Made by a program: the position numbers and the translations under genes. 51,218 nucleotides of DNA from Sphingobacteriaceae bacterium. GTDB taxonomy: Bacteria > Bacteroidota > Bacteroidia > Sphingobacteriales > Sphingobacteriaceae. Where the stretch lies: the NCBI GenBank assembly GCA_017745075.1, contig JAGIAD010000017.1:1-51218 (forward strand), read 5' to 3'. Shown in pieces: positions 42,301 to 51,218 of the stretch (within the stretch, counting starts at the first letter, position 1; the number at the start of each line of letters is the position of its first letter). A model generated the notes under the pieces. It did no database searches. It saw only the letters and a list, made by a program, of their open reading frames with translations, and was not told the DNA's origin.

Positions 42301-45300
42301 ATTCAGATTGCGAATAATGGACCAAGTAATGCAACAGGTGTACAATTAACTGATGTTGTGCCGGCTTCTTTAACGAATGTAAGCTATACAAGTCAGGTAT
42401 TGGGAGCGGCTACCGTAACGGCAGGCGCAGCAGGCACAGGAAATAATATCAATCTTACCGGCAACATTCCGGCAGGGGTATCCAATAAGATCATTATCAA
42501 TGTTACCGGCACTATTAAACCAGATTTTGAAGGTACAATTACCAATACCGCTACAGCCACACCTCAGGAAAGCGGAAGCACACCTGTAAATGCACAGGCC
42601 ATAACCTCGGTAAGCAGAAAACCTGTATTTACCATTACCAAGAGTGGACCAAGCACTGCAATTGCAGGGAACAATATTGTTTATTCAATAATCATAAAAA
42701 ACACCGGGCCATCAAACAGCTTAAATACGGTAATTACCGATGCTATACCGGCATCGATAACGAATGCCAGTTGGACAAGTGCTGTAACGGCGGGAACGGC
42801 AACAGTATCTGCCGGGGCGACAGGTACGGGTAACAACCTGAGTTTAACCGGAAGTTTCCAGGCAAACAGTACAGTTCAAATTACCATATCTGGAAAAATA
42901 GCGAGCAATGCATCCGGTAGTATTACGAATACAGCAACAGTTACTCCAACAGAAAGCGGTGTACCTCCGGTTACTTCGAGTCCGGTTAACACTTCATTAA
43001 CCACTCAGTCGGGTTTAACGGTATTAAAAAGTGCACCTTCTACTATCATTTCCGGAGCAAATATCAGCTACACAATAGAAATTGGAAATAACGGACCAAG
43101 TGATGCGATCAATGCAACTTTAAATGATGCCATTTCTACCCAGGTTTTAAATCCTACCTGGACATCAACCGTTCAGGGGGCTGCAGTAATTAATGCCGGC
43201 GCAACAGGTAGTGGCAATAACCTGCAAACAGGGGTAACTATTCCGGCAGGTGCAGCAAATAAAGTAATTGTAACGGTAACCGGGAAAGTAAATCCGGCAT
43301 TTAACGGTACTTTAAGCAATACTGCAACGGTAACCGCGACAGAGACCGGAAGTCCTTCTCCATCATCTACAACCAATACAACGGTTAATAGAACACCAAC
43401 TGTAGCGATTACTAAAAATGGTCCTACGGCTTTAACAGCAGGAGAGAACATTACTTATACGCTTGATGTATTTAATACCAGTACAGCCGATGCGCAAAAT
43501 CTAAGCATAGCCGATGTGGTTTCCAACCAGGTGAGCAATGTAACATGGACTGCTACTGCCGCAGGTAATGCACAGGTATTAACAGGAGCGAGCGGAACCG
43601 GAAATACGGTAGCAATTACGGGTAACCTACCTGCGGGAAATGCAAACCACATAACCGTGACCATTACAGGTAAGGTAAGTGCTGCATTAAACGGTAGTTT
43701 AGCGAATACAGCAACAGCAACACCATCAGAAAGCGGAACAACACCTGCAACATCAACCGTTAACACCAATGTTAGTAAAATACCGGTTTTAGCTATTCAG
43801 AAAAGTGGACCATCATCTGTTAACGCAGGGGAGCAGATCAGTTATACCATTACTGTTACCAACCAAGGTACGGCAAATGCAAATGCATCGGTAATTACTG
43901 ATGCTATTCCGGCGAGTATTTTAAACCCATCATGGACAACTTCAGTTTCCGGAACTGCTGTTGTTACGACAGGCGCCACAGGAAGTACGAATGCTGTAAG
44001 TGTAACAGGCGATATCCCTGCAGGAGCGGCAAATAAAATTGTAATTACCGTAACCGGAACTGTAGACGCAGGTACTGCAGCAACAAGTATTGCAAATAGT
44101 GCTACAGTTACACCTGCAGAGAGTGGTGCTACAGCTAAAACATCCAATACGGTAACTACTTCGGTAAGTAAATTACCATCTATCAGCTTAACTAAAACCG
44201 GGCCGGCAACAGCCAAGGCGGGCGAGACGGTTACTTATATCATCGAAGCGGTTAATAACGGACCTTCAAATGCGAGCAATTTAAGTATTACCGATGCCAT
44301 ACCAACACAGTTAACAGGCGTAACCTGGACGGCGGTTGCAGCAGGAACATCTACCGTGAGTACAGCTTCTGGTACTGGAAATGTTAGTTTAACCAGCAAC
44401 TTAAAGGTAGGCACTGCAAATAAAGTAACCATAACGGCAACAGGAACTATTTCTGCTGCTCAAAGTAATGTAACCATTACAAACCAAGCGGTAGCAACAC
44501 CAACTGAAGCAGGTATAGCTCCTGTTAACTCAAATGCGGTAAAAACGGCTATTTCTAATAAAAGCGGAATTTCTATAGTTAAAGCCGGACCTTCTTCAAT
44601 AAATGCAGGAGAAAACGTAGCCTATACTTTAACTATTAAAAACTCGGGGCCAAGTAATGCGATCGCGGCGGTAATTGCAGATAATATTCCAGCTGGTATT
44701 ACCAATGTAAGCTGGTCGGCTACAAGTGCGGGTTCAGCAGCTATAACATCTGGGGCTACCGGTACAGGCAACAATTTAAGCGTTACCGCAAATATACCAT
44801 CAGGCGCTTCAAATGTTATTAATATTAATATCACTGGTAAATTAAGTGCTGGTTTTACAGGTACTTCTATCAGTAATACAGCAACTGTTACACCTTCTGA
44901 AGCGGGCAATCCACCGGTTAGTTCAAATACGCTTACCAGCACAGTTGCTAAACAAGCGGATTTGAGGATAACAAAAGCTGGTCCGGCTACTGCCATTGCA
45001 GGTGAGCAAATTACTTATACGCTTACAGTTACCAATGCAGGACCAAGTGATGTAACTGCGGCGCAAATTGTAGATAATTTTAGCGCTGATTTACTGAATC
45101 CAACCTGGACTGTTGCGACACAGGGAACAGCTACTGCAAGTGTGGCAAATGGCACCGGAAATGTTAATATTACCGGAAACTTAAAAGCTTCCAGTGCAGA
45201 TCAGATTGTTATAACTGTAACAGGAACAATTAATCCATCATTTCTTGGAACGCTTTCTAATACGGCAACAGCTACTCCGCCAGCTGGTACAACAGATCCA

Positions 45301-48300
45301 AGTTTGGCCACAAGTACAATAAATACTTCAGTTACTAAAAAGGCCAATGTAAGAATTATAAAATCAGGTCCGGCGAATGTTGGGGCAGGCGAAACAATTC
45401 AGTATACTTTAAGGGTTTATAACAGTGGGCCGAGTGCAGCTGTAAATACGGTTATTAAAGATAATATCCCTACAGAAATAATAAGCAATATAACCTGGAC
45501 AGTTGCCACCACCGGAGCTGCTAGCGCATCGGTAAGCAGTGGTACCGATCGAAATATTAATTTTGTAGCAACCATTCCTCCAACACTTACAGACTATATT
45601 GAAGTAACGATAAGGGGCAAAGTAGATCCGGCCATCTTTAATGGATCCAGCCTGATCAATACTGCTACAGCAACAGTTGCTAATGACACTACTGATCCTG
45701 ATTTATCTGATAATACCTCTACAAAGGTTACTACTGTAGATAATGATCCGGTATTCAGGGTTTCAAAATCCGGACCTGCAAATGCGAATATTGGTGATCC
45801 GATTTTCTACACCATAGTGGTGAACAACACCGGACCAGGAAACATTACAAATGCACTTATTGTAGATAATGTGCCGAGCGATATCCAGGTAACAAAATGG
45901 ACTGCCACAACTACAACCGGAGCTACAATTACAGGGACGAATTCAGGTACTGCAAACTCAATTTCAACTTCTGGTAATATTAACAGCGGACCCGGAACAA
46001 TAACCATTAATGTTGAAGGTGTTATTCTTCAAACTGCCAGATCTTCTTTTACCAATACCGTAAACGTAACTTCCGGAAACGTTAAAGAGAGCTCAGTAAC
46101 AACAACGATCAATAAATCAACAGATATTGCGATCAGTAAAACAGGTCCTCAGACTGTTTCGGCGGGAGAAAATGTTTCCTATTCAATTAAAATAGTAAAT
46201 AACGGACCTGTTAACGTAGCCGGATTAACCGTTACTGATTTAGTGCCAGCTACACTTACTAACGTAAGCTGGGCAGCAACAACCAGTGGAACAGCAACAA
46301 TTACAGGTAATACCAACGGAACAGGTAACTCTATTTCATTACTTGGAAATATCGATGCTGGTTCAGCAAATTATATTACTGTTGTAGTTAATGGAAAAAT
46401 TCCATCAAATAGTACAGCCACTTCGCTGTCTAATGTGGCCTCAGTTACATTGCCTGATGGTATTACAGATTTTAACACGGCAAATAATACAGCTACAGCA
46501 AATACAACAATCTTAAATTCACCAAACCTTGTAGTACAGAAAAGCGGACCAAGCACCGCCGCTTCGGGAACACAGATAAGTTATACGCTTACGGTTAGCA
46601 ATAACGGACCAAGTGATGCAACTGCAGTAAACATTGCAGATGCAATCCCTGCGGATATTACGAATGTAAGCTGGACAGCATTAGCAAATGGTACAGCTTC
46701 AATTACTTCAGGTGCAAGCGGTAGCGGAAACAATGTAGCGGTAGTTGGAAATATTCCTTTTGCATCAGGCAATAACATCACTATCAATGTTGTTGGAACC
46801 ATAAATCCTGCTTTTGCCGGAAATATATCGAACACAGCATCGGCAAAAATTGGTGCTGGCGGAACGCCGGTAAATTCCCCTACGGTTACAACGGTAGTGG
46901 CTAAACAAACCAATTTAAGCGTAATTAAATCAGGACCTGCAACATTAAGTGCTGGTTTACCGATAAGCTACACCATAGAGGTAACCAATGCTGGTCCAAG
47001 CAATGCCAATGGTACGGTAATTACCGATGCAATTCCTTCTGCCATACAAAATGTAACATGGAGCACCACCGTTACCAATGGTGCAAGTGTAAGTGCAGGA
47101 GCTACCGGAAGCGGAAATACGCTATCTGTAACGGGCAATATACTGGCAGGTGGTAATTCGAAAATATTGATTACCGTAAACGGTGTTGTGGCTTCTAACG
47201 CAACTGCAAACATTGTAAATAGTGCTACAGCGACCCCTGCTGAACCAGGCAACCCGGCTGTGGTTTCTACACCTGTAACTACAGTGCTGCAGAAAACACC
47301 AGGTTTAGCACTTTCTAAATCGGCACCTAGTACAGCATCCAGCGGACAGCAAATTACGTACACTTTAAAATTAACCAATACAGGGCCATCAGATGCTGTG
47401 AACACTACTATTGCTGATGTGGTTCCATCTGATATCAGTAATGTACAATGGACTGCAACGGCAAGCAATGGAGCTGTAGTTAATGGAACGGCTTCGGGCA
47501 CAACCAATAATGTCTCAGCTTCAGTAAATGTTCCGGTAAATGGTGTGATCAACATCGTTATAACCGGTACAATTAGTCCGACTTATGTTGGTACTCTTGT
47601 AAATAATGCTTCAGCAACTCCGTCAGAACCTGGTGTTGCTGCTAAAACAGCCAGTGCTACAACTACGGTTTCAGCAATGGTTAGTCCGGTAATTACCAAG
47701 AGTGGGCCAACAACAGCTTTGGCCGGTGAGGAAATCAATTACCAGATCCGTGTTCGGAATAACGGACCAAGTACGGCTTTGAATGCCGTAATTACAGATG
47801 CGGTTTCGAATAATTTAACCAATGTTCAATGGACCGCCACGGCTTCGGGTAATGCGGTTATCAATGCCGGAAATTCAGGAAATACCAATTCGATCAGTGT
47901 AAATGCCAATATTCCGGCAGGCACAAATGATGTGATCATTATCAATGTTAAAGGAACAATAAGCAGTTCGTTCTCGGGTACCATTTCGAACTCGGCTATA
48001 ATTACCCCATCAGAAACTGGAAGTATACCGGTTACTTCTGCAGCGGTGGTAACTACGGTGAGCCGAAAACCGATATTAAAAATTAGTAAAGTAGGTCCTG
48101 CAACTTTAACAGCGGGTAATACCATTAATTACCTGATTAATGTAAGCAACGATGGAACAGGTAATGCCGTGAACTTAAGTGTAGCGGATATTGTACCTGC
48201 CGCAATTACAAATGTTGCCATTACAGCAAGCAGTACCGGAAACGCTACCATTGCAAGCAGCAGCGTTACAGGAAATAACATTTCGGTAACGGGCGATATC

Positions 48301-51218
48301 AGTGCCGGAAGCGGCAATGGTTTTACCATTTTGGTGAGCGGAAAAGTTCCGACAAATTATAGCGGTACTTTAACGAATACGGCAACGGCTACACCTTCTG
48401 AGGCTGGAGCTGCGGCTTCATCTGCAACTGCCAGTACAGTGGTAAGCAGGGTACCGGTACTCGAAATTATTAAAACCGGACCAGCTACTGCGAACGCAGG
48501 TGCTGTAATAGAATATATTGTTACCGTAAGGAATACCAGCACAAGCGATGCCCTTGCATCGGTAATTACAGATGCTGTACCAGCAGGAATTCAAAATGTA
48601 AGTTGGACTACAAGTGTTACCGGAACTGCAACAGTTACTTCAGGAAGTACAGGAACAGGCAATTCGGTTTCATTAACGGCTAATATTCCTGCCGGATCAA
48701 CCAATGCAGTAAGCATCTCTATAAAAGGACTTATCCCTTCGGGTGCAACAGGAAGTTTGGCCAACACCGCTGTAGCAACACCTGCTGAAGCAGGAACAAG
48801 CGCTGCTACATCGGCAACGGTAACAACAACCATCCAAACCAGTACCGACCTTTATGTAACCAATACTGTTGCTAACGCCTTCTTAAAAGTTGGTCAAAAT
48901 GCAGTATTTACCGTAACAGCCGGTAATAATGGTCCGAGTGATGCAACAGGAGTAAGTGTTGCCGATTTATTACCTGCGGGATATCAGTTCGTATCTGCTT
49001 CGCCTACCCAAGGTACTTATAACCAATCTACCGGAGTATGGACTGTTGGTAACTTAAACAGTGGTGCAAGTAGTGTATTAACCATTACTGCAACATTAAA
49101 ACTGGGAAATGACTATAATACTACAGCCATTATTTCTGGTGCGCAAAATGATCCCGTTACCAGTAACAATAAAGCATCGGCCGGAATTACCGCAGTAAAT
49201 AGCGATCCGGTTCTGGTTGCCGATACCAAATCAACCAATGAAGATGTAACATTAACTGTTAATGCTGCTAATGGCGTATTGAGCAATGATAGTGATATCG
49301 ACAATAATGCATTAACCATAACTAAATACAGCATTTCCGGAGTTGATTATGCGCCGGGTTCTTCAAACCTGATTACTGGTGTCGGAACCATTACACTTAA
49401 TGCCGACGGCAGTTATGTTTTTGTACCTGTTGCCAATTATAATGGTACAGTTCCGGCCATTACTTATACTGTAAGTGATGGTAATGGTGGTACGGCGAGC
49501 AGTACGCTAAGTATAACCGTTAATCCGGTAAATGATGCGCCTTCTTTTGTAAAAGGTGCTGATCAACTTGTAAATGCAAACGCCGGCGCACAAACGGTAA
49601 ATAATTGGGCTACAGCTATTTTAGCTGGTCCGGCCGATGAGGTTGCGAGCCAAGCCGTTAACTTTGTAGTAAGCAATAACAATAATGCGTCGTTTACGGT
49701 ACAACCTGCTATAGATGCTTCAGGGAACCTGACCTATACCCCTTCAGGAAATTTTGCAGGCAAGGTTACGGTGACCGTGGTGTTAAATGATAATGGAGGT
49801 ACGGCAAATGGCGGTGTAGACCAAAGTGCAGCACAAACTTTTATCATTTCCATTAAGCCTGTAGGGGTAACTGATAACATTAATACTTTGGTCAATACCC
49901 CGGTAATTACTGATGTTAAGGCCAATGATGGTGTAACAGCTAGCAATACAACTGTTTTAGCGGGTAATGGTGCGCATGGTACAACCACCGTTGATGCCAG
50001 CGGAAAAGTTACCTATACACCAAATGCCGGTTATACCGGAACGGATAGTTATACTTATACTTTAACAACAGCCGATGGGGTAGTAAGTGATCCGATTACG
50101 GTTAATGTGAACATCTATCCGACGGTTGTATTATCCGGACCAACATCAGTTAATGAAAATGCGGGTACGGTTAACTACACCGTTACCCTTACCGGAACAG
50201 CCGGAACAACGTTGGCATCGCCGGTAACTGTGGTAACCGGAATAACGCCAAATACAGCAAATGCTGCAGATTACAACTTTAACAGCTCAACTATTACCTT
50301 CCCGGCGGGATCGGTTGTTGGAACAGCAAGTGGTACCATTACTTTCCCTGTGACTATAGTTGATGATAATATTCTTGAGAACACAGAAGATTACACGGTT
50401 ACTATAGGATCGATTACTGGTCCGGCATCTTTAGGTAATGCCAGTGTAACCACTTCTATTGTGGATAACGATAATGCTTCCGTTTCCATCAATAATATTT
50501 CGGTTGCAGAGAATATAACGGGTGGTTTAGCTACCTTCACGGTAACCTTAACCGGAGCAGTGCAAAACAGCTTCACTGTTAATTTTGCTACTGCAGATGG
50601 TACGGCCGTTCAACCGGGCGATTATACTGCAACCAGTGGAACCATCACTTTCCCGGCTGGATCGGCAAGTGGTGCTACACAAACTTTTACGGTTCCGATA
50701 ATAGACGATAACATCGCTGAGGTCAACGAAACCTTTACGGCAACACTTTCGGGAATAACGGGACTGGTAACCATTGCTACACCAACCGGAACAGCCACCA
50801 TCACCGATAACGATACTTCGGTAGCTACGATTACTGCGGGTACTCCGGGCAGTGAAAACGGTCCTGTTAACGGAACCTTTATTGTAACCTTAAGCAACCC
50901 TTCATCACAACCGACCACCATTACCTATACTTTGGGTGGAACGGCCACTGAGGGCAGCGATTACTCGGCCATCGTGACCAAGACCATTACCATTCCTGCA
51001 GGTCAGACTACCGGAACGATCACCATCCCGGTATTGACTGACAATATTGTTGAAGGTACTGAAACGGTTGTGGCTACCTTAACCACATCAAACAACCCGA
51101 CTGTGACGGTGAGCAATACACCTGCCACGATCAACATTACGGATAATACCACTGCAACGGTAACGGTTGCTGCCACTAAAGATGGTGCAGAACCAGGCAC
51201 AGCCGGTGAGTTCACCTT
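36394..51218 (+). CDS. Giant secreted surface protein with about 24 DUF11 repeats, cadherin-like and Calx-beta repeats (3' end outside window)
   Basis: The frame is open from ATG 36394 to the window end (more than 4,940 codons, incomplete). Residues 1-50 form a signal peptide with a long basic start, ending ALA-Q. Residues 52-540 resemble an IgGFc-binding-like N-terminal domain (YSIMAIENNTTVKING, IVSNKNIVAYSGTANNC). One DUF11 repeat follows at about 560, then Ig-like and PKD-like domains to about 1310. About 23 DUF11 repeats in tandem span about 1314-4270, with a period of about 129 residues and motifs such as KSGPSTAIAGNNIVYSI, NNGPSNA and TNTATVTP. Next come a cadherin-like and related Ig-like domains (about 4272-4575), then at least three Calx-beta repeats (VSVAEN, DNDT). 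It should be exported, probably by the type IX system whose sorting tail would lie beyond the window. Adhesion or matrix roles are inferred. Confidence 0.9.
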   Translation, partial: MNKNLPSPSLFLCIFFGRKVNLRKQSIYRFGRLVLFSLLLILANFGTALAQTYRTHYIAPAPWQYWSNANEIIVSTNTTGTSVKVKKSDGTLITTLTPTPGTPAVYRFTGSPTSLPRNPLNTVVNDRGIIFEGNNPIAVNVRNVASDAIGGAGDANIKGNAALFSFGDAAIGTSFRVGYYRDGDLGGPVANTTSTPVYSIMAIENNTTVKINGVATTTLNAGQSYLFQATLGSLVESSGPAVMNSGVNIDAPAGCGDGVYNPVPPVSSLSNEYVVVRGAGNTTAEQTTVVASEANTTVTVSNFNVNGTLASTNTYNLIAAGSFITFPNGVSPNQYSGSRIVSNKNIVAYSGTANNCEVDMATLAPTSACGGGLRAQTYKFKGYTGNDLPYFGYIITKSATDKVYITTTGSATTNYTSTDIETIPGVSVRKQLGSSGSYLITFSDTNVSSPEFITLNSASRVTIAIVQTGGGFSMSNFISPFPEKALKPLFSQVDCASATLTADPLGKAPFQWYLGGNPIAGATNSTYTAVQSGTYTMTSTLDCGVSAQSLPVSIAICNIDRSIVKTVDNTTPAVGSTVKFTLTASNLGVGDAVGVSVTDQLPSGYTYLSNTASSGTLYNSSTGLWSVGTLGPNATATLVISARVNATGSYTNTATITGTQSDANTANDVSSVTPTPISTISLTSAPSTDAQVKCLNPSSAITPITYSIGGSATGAVVTALPAGLSGTYDGTNKVFTISGTPTAATNGPLEYTVTTTGGSPNVSAKGTIQILGVVATPVFPASNVNLRCQGAGTNTYVATATNATTITYSLLPTTAGVINSTTGEVTWSSLFNGTATVTASATNGCNTTTANYAVTVTSTGTITGTSTVCSGSNGTLTLTNGPGTVVRWEFSLDNNTWTPINNQTTSLNYTNISQTTIYRAIVSGGACSNAISAPFTVNVTPRPVVADQNYNFCGSGSFVFAPVDQASGTTYTWPAPVLTGGTITGQSASTGNPNSVTQNNLTNTGTTTATLVYTVTPAYSGCSGNTFKITVVITPTITVTATNPAPICTSGTFSVTPTSNVSGTQYTWTSALISGTNTTGFSNQNVPASAPISQTLTNNSAAGATVRYTVTPTLNGCSGNTFTFDVFVQSATTAGSIGANQTICTGTVPAQLTSVSAGTGGGTITYRWESSANGSTWTTISGQTGPSYQPPALTATTSYRRITISTVSTPASTCESAPTTPVTITVSALPTTANAGADQTQYNSGIFTLQGNAPTSGTGVWTVVSGSATINTPTDRNTTVTIAKNTSATLRWTITSSPCAASADDVVITYTESTDLQIVKTVNKTNPTVGENVTFTITATNNGPSNATGVQVNELLKAGYTFVSATPGTGTYNTATGIWAIGALNSNSSQTLSIVATVNANATAANYGNDANITGTETDPTPANNSTSITNIVPVPSIDLSLTKTASPKPAVAGNALTYTITLTNNGPSTLKSTDVVKITDNLPTGFTANTFTASTGTFTSANGNWTGLTLATGQSATLTIAGTLAATASGSISNTASVAAPTGTVDPNLTNNSQTDNTTISRQVDLALTKTASPKPVVAGGTLTYTITLTNNGSSALLSSDVVNVVDNLPAGFTATTFTAAAGTYNQTNGNWTGLTLSNGQSTTLTITGTVAANASGTLNNSATVTAPSGTTDTNTGNNTATDATTINRSIDFAIAKTSTPNPVIAGEALTYTITLTNNGTSQLLNTDIVKVVDVLPSGFTASAYNTSSGNYTSTNGNWTGLTLSNGQSATLTITGTVAAGATGSLSNTVTLTPPAGITDPNTTNNTATSNTAINAKPVLAITKTGSSGLTAGSAATYTLRIVNNGSSNAINADITDAVPSAIQGVTWTSTTEGAAAVTTGASGSGNNVNLKVNIPAGSANAINVTIQGTVNPGATGSITNTATVTPAEPQGTGSTSSVNSNITSTSGVTISKTAASSETAGNTLSYQIQIANNGPSNATGVQLTDVVPASLTNVSYTSQVLGAATVTAGAAGTGNNINLTGNIPAGVSNKIIINVTGTIKPDFEGTITNTATATPQESGSTPVNAQAITSVSRKPVFTITKSGPSTAIAGNNIVYSIIIKNTGPSNSLNTVITDAIPASITNASWTSAVTAGTATVSAGATGTGNNLSLTGSFQANSTVQITISGKIASNASGSITNTATVTPTESGVPPVTSSPVNTSLTTQSGLTVLKSAPSTIISGANISYTIEIGNNGPSDAINATLNDAISTQVLNPTWTSTVQGAAVINAGATGSGNNLQTGVTIPAGAANKVIVTVTGKVNPAFNGTLSNTATVTATETGSPSPSSTTNTTVNRTPTVAITKNGPTALTAGENITYTLDVFNTSTADAQNLSIADVVSNQVSNVTWTATAAGNAQVLTGASGTGNTVAITGNLPAGNANHITVTITGKVSAALNGSLANTATATPSESGTTPATSTVNTNVSKIPVLAIQKSGPSSVNAGEQISYTITVTNQGTANANASVITDAIPASILNPSWTTSVSGTAVVTTGATGSTNAVSVTGDIPAGAANKIVITVTGTVDAGTAATSIANSATVTPAESGATAKTSNTVTTSVSKLPSISLTKTGPATAKAGETVTYIIEAVNNGPSNASNLSITDAIPTQLTGVTWTAVAAGTSTVSTASGTGNVSLTSNLKVGTANKVTITATGTISAAQSNVTITNQAVATPTEAGIAPVNSNAVKTAISNKSGISIVKAGPSSINAGENVAYTLTIKNSGPSNAIAAVIADNIPAGITNVSWSATSAGSAAITSGATGTGNNLSVTANIPSGASNVININITGKLSAGFTGTSISNTATVTPSEAGNPPVSSNTLTSTVAKQADLRITKAGPATAIAGEQITYTLTVTNAGPSDVTAAQIVDNFSADLLNPTWTVATQGTATASVANGTGNVNITGNLKASSADQIVITVTGTINPSFLGTLSNTATATPPAGTTDPSLATSTINTSVTKKANVRIIKSGPANVGAGETIQYTLRVYNSGPSAAVNTVIKDNIPTEIISNITWTVATTGAASASVSSGTDRNINFVATIPPTLTDYIEVTIRGKVDPAIFNGSSLINTATATVANDTTDPDLSDNTSTKVTTVDNDPVFRVSKSGPANANIGDPIFYTIVVNNTGPGNITNALIVDNVPSDIQVTKWTATTTTGATITGTNSGTANSISTSGNINSGPGTITINVEGVILQTARSSFTNTVNVTSGNVKESSVTTTINKSTDIAISKTGPQTVSAGENVSYSIKIVNNGPVNVAGLTVTDLVPATLTNVSWAATTSGTATITGNTNGTGNSISLLGNIDAGSANYITVVVNGKIPSNSTATSLSNVASVTLPDGITDFNTANNTATANTTILNSPNLVVQKSGPSTAASGTQISYTLTVSNNGPSDATAVNIADAIPADITNVSWTALANGTASITSGASGSGNNVAVVGNIPFASGNNITINVVGTINPAFAGNISNTASAKIGAGGTPVNSPTVTTVVAKQTNLSVIKSGPATLSAGLPISYTIEVTNAGPSNANGTVITDAIPSAIQNVTWSTTVTNGASVSAGATGSGNTLSVTGNILAGGNSKILITVNGVVASNATANIVNSATATPAEPGNPAVVSTPVTTVLQKTPGLALSKSAPSTASSGQQITYTLKLTNTGPSDAVNTTIADVVPSDISNVQWTATASNGAVVNGTASGTTNNVSASVNVPVNGVINIVITGTISPTYVGTLVNNASATPSEPGVAAKTASATTTVSAMVSPVITKSGPTTALAGEEINYQIRVRNNGPSTALNAVITDAVSNNLTNVQWTATASGNAVINAGNSGNTNSISVNANIPAGTNDVIIINVKGTISSSFSGTISNSAIITPSETGSIPVTSAAVVTTVSRKPILKISKVGPATLTAGNTINYLINVSNDGTGNAVNLSVADIVPAAITNVAITASSTGNATIASSSVTGNNISVTGDISAGSGNGFTILVSGKVPTNYSGTLTNTATATPSEAGAAASSATASTVVSRVPVLEIIKTGPATANAGAVIEYIVTVRNTSTSDALASVITDAVPAGIQNVSWTTSVTGTATVTSGSTGTGNSVSLTANIPAGSTNAVSISIKGLIPSGATGSLANTAVATPAEAGTSAATSATVTTTIQTSTDLYVTNTVANAFLKVGQNAVFTVTAGNNGPSDATGVSVADLLPAGYQFVSASPTQGTYNQSTGVWTVGNLNSGASSVLTITATLKLGNDYNTTAIISGAQNDPVTSNNKASAGITAVNSDPVLVADTKSTNEDVTLTVNAANGVLSNDSDIDNNALTITKYSISGVDYAPGSSNLITGVGTITLNADGSYVFVPVANYNGTVPAITYTVSDGNGGTASSTLSITVNPVNDAPSFVKGADQLVNANAGAQTVNNWATAILAGPADEVASQAVNFVVSNNNNASFTVQPAIDASGNLTYTPSGNFAGKVTVTVVLNDNGGTANGGVDQSAAQTFIISIKPVGVTDNINTLVNTPVITDVKANDGVTASNTTVLAGNGAHGTTTVDASGKVTYTPNAGYTGTDSYTYTLTTADGVVSDPITVNVNIYPTVVLSGPTSVNENAGTVNYTVTLTGTAGTTLASPVTVVTGITPNTANAADYNFNSSTITFPAGSVVGTASGTITFPVTIVDDNILENTEDYTVTIGSITGPASLGNASVTTSIVDNDNASVSINNISVAENITGGLATFTVTLTGAVQNSFTVNFATADGTAVQPGDYTATSGTITFPAGSASGATQTFTVPIIDDNIAEVNETFTATLSGITGLVTIATPTGTATITDNDTSVATITAGTPGSENGPVNGTFIVTLSNPSSQPTTITYTLGGTATEGSDYSAIVTKTITIPAGQTTGTITIPVLTDNIVEGTETVVATLTTSNNPTVTVSNTPATINITDNTTATVTVAATKDGAEPGTAGEFT

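Noticed and set aside
36561..51215. Many minus-strand frames of 60-195 codons across the giant gene
   Set aside because: They are mirror images of a Thr/Ala/Val/Asn-rich repeat protein; the plus frame is open throughout, and the minus frames are hydrophobic Val/Ala strings without starts or domains.
1..51218. tRNA, rRNA or mobile element genes
   Set aside because: None seen: no cloverleaf-like segments, transposase motifs or integrase motifs were recognised in either strand.

Overview
The window looks like chromosomal DNA of a Bacteroidota species, most likely a Sphingobacteriaceae member close to Pedobacter. The reasons are a SusC/SusD pair, many lipoproteins, TAnnTTTG-type promoter elements (TTG-N19/20-TAnnTTTG where complete), a DUF4296 lipoprotein beside mutS2, a PG_1098-type methyltransferase, and short dispersed palindromes of the GTCATTTCGACC and GTCATTCTGA kinds. 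No rRNA, tRNA, CRISPR, insertion sequence or phage gene was seen. This is inference from gene content, not from a marker gene.

Layout. 1-770: five tandem copies of a palindromic unit of about 160 nt. 830-2815 (minus): Nfu-type Fe-S scaffold protein and PurB. 2933-4209 (minus): four tandem paralogous mini-lipoproteins, each with its own promoter and terminator. 4409-6078 (plus): an ECF-like sigma factor followed by a protein that joins an anti-sigma-like N-terminus, one membrane segment and a trypsin-like (HtrA-type) protease. 6242-7284: 1-Cys peroxiredoxin and cold shock protein. 7504-11264 (minus): methyltransferase, then the tight YggS/GNAT/aspartokinase operon. 11335-15609 (plus): DUF4296 lipoprotein, MutS2, sugar-dehydrogenase-like lipoprotein. 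15615-15776 (minus): an easily missed 53-aa cysteine-rich protein. 15908-17329: 3-oxoacid CoA-transferase subunits. 17475-19642 (minus): LysM/double-psi-barrel protein overlapping uridine kinase. 19927-27130 (plus): Dps, UbiD-type decarboxylase, SusC/SusD pair. 27343-29892 (minus): Gly/Tyr-rich lipoprotein and FadL-type porin. 30092-33897 (plus): ProS, cystathionine gamma-synthase family enzyme, TIGR02757 protein. 33972-35766: Crp/Fnr-like regulator, orphan NarL-type response regulator, 61-aa hydrophilic protein. 36394 to the window end: one open frame of more than 4,900 codons encoding a secreted repeat protein (about 24 DUF11-like repeats, then cadherin-like and Calx-beta repeats), truncated by the window edge.

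The most interesting system is at 2.9-6.1 kb. The four mini-lipoprotein genes and the sigma gene all carry the same bipartite motif, GGGTTACY, 14 nt (15 in one copy), then GYATTAA, with a weaker variant at the outermost lipoprotein gene. This is what an autoregulated extracytoplasmic-function regulon would look like. The gene after the sigma factor appears to put the anti-sigma domain and a periplasmic protease in one polypeptide. I infer an envelope-stress circuit in which the protease half senses or processes a signal, the sigma factor is released, and the lipoproteins and the circuit itself are induced.

A second notable locus is the giant surface-protein gene. It has a perfect 21-bp dyad 20 bp before its start codon and two regulators, an orphan response regulator and a Crp/Fnr protein, just upstream.
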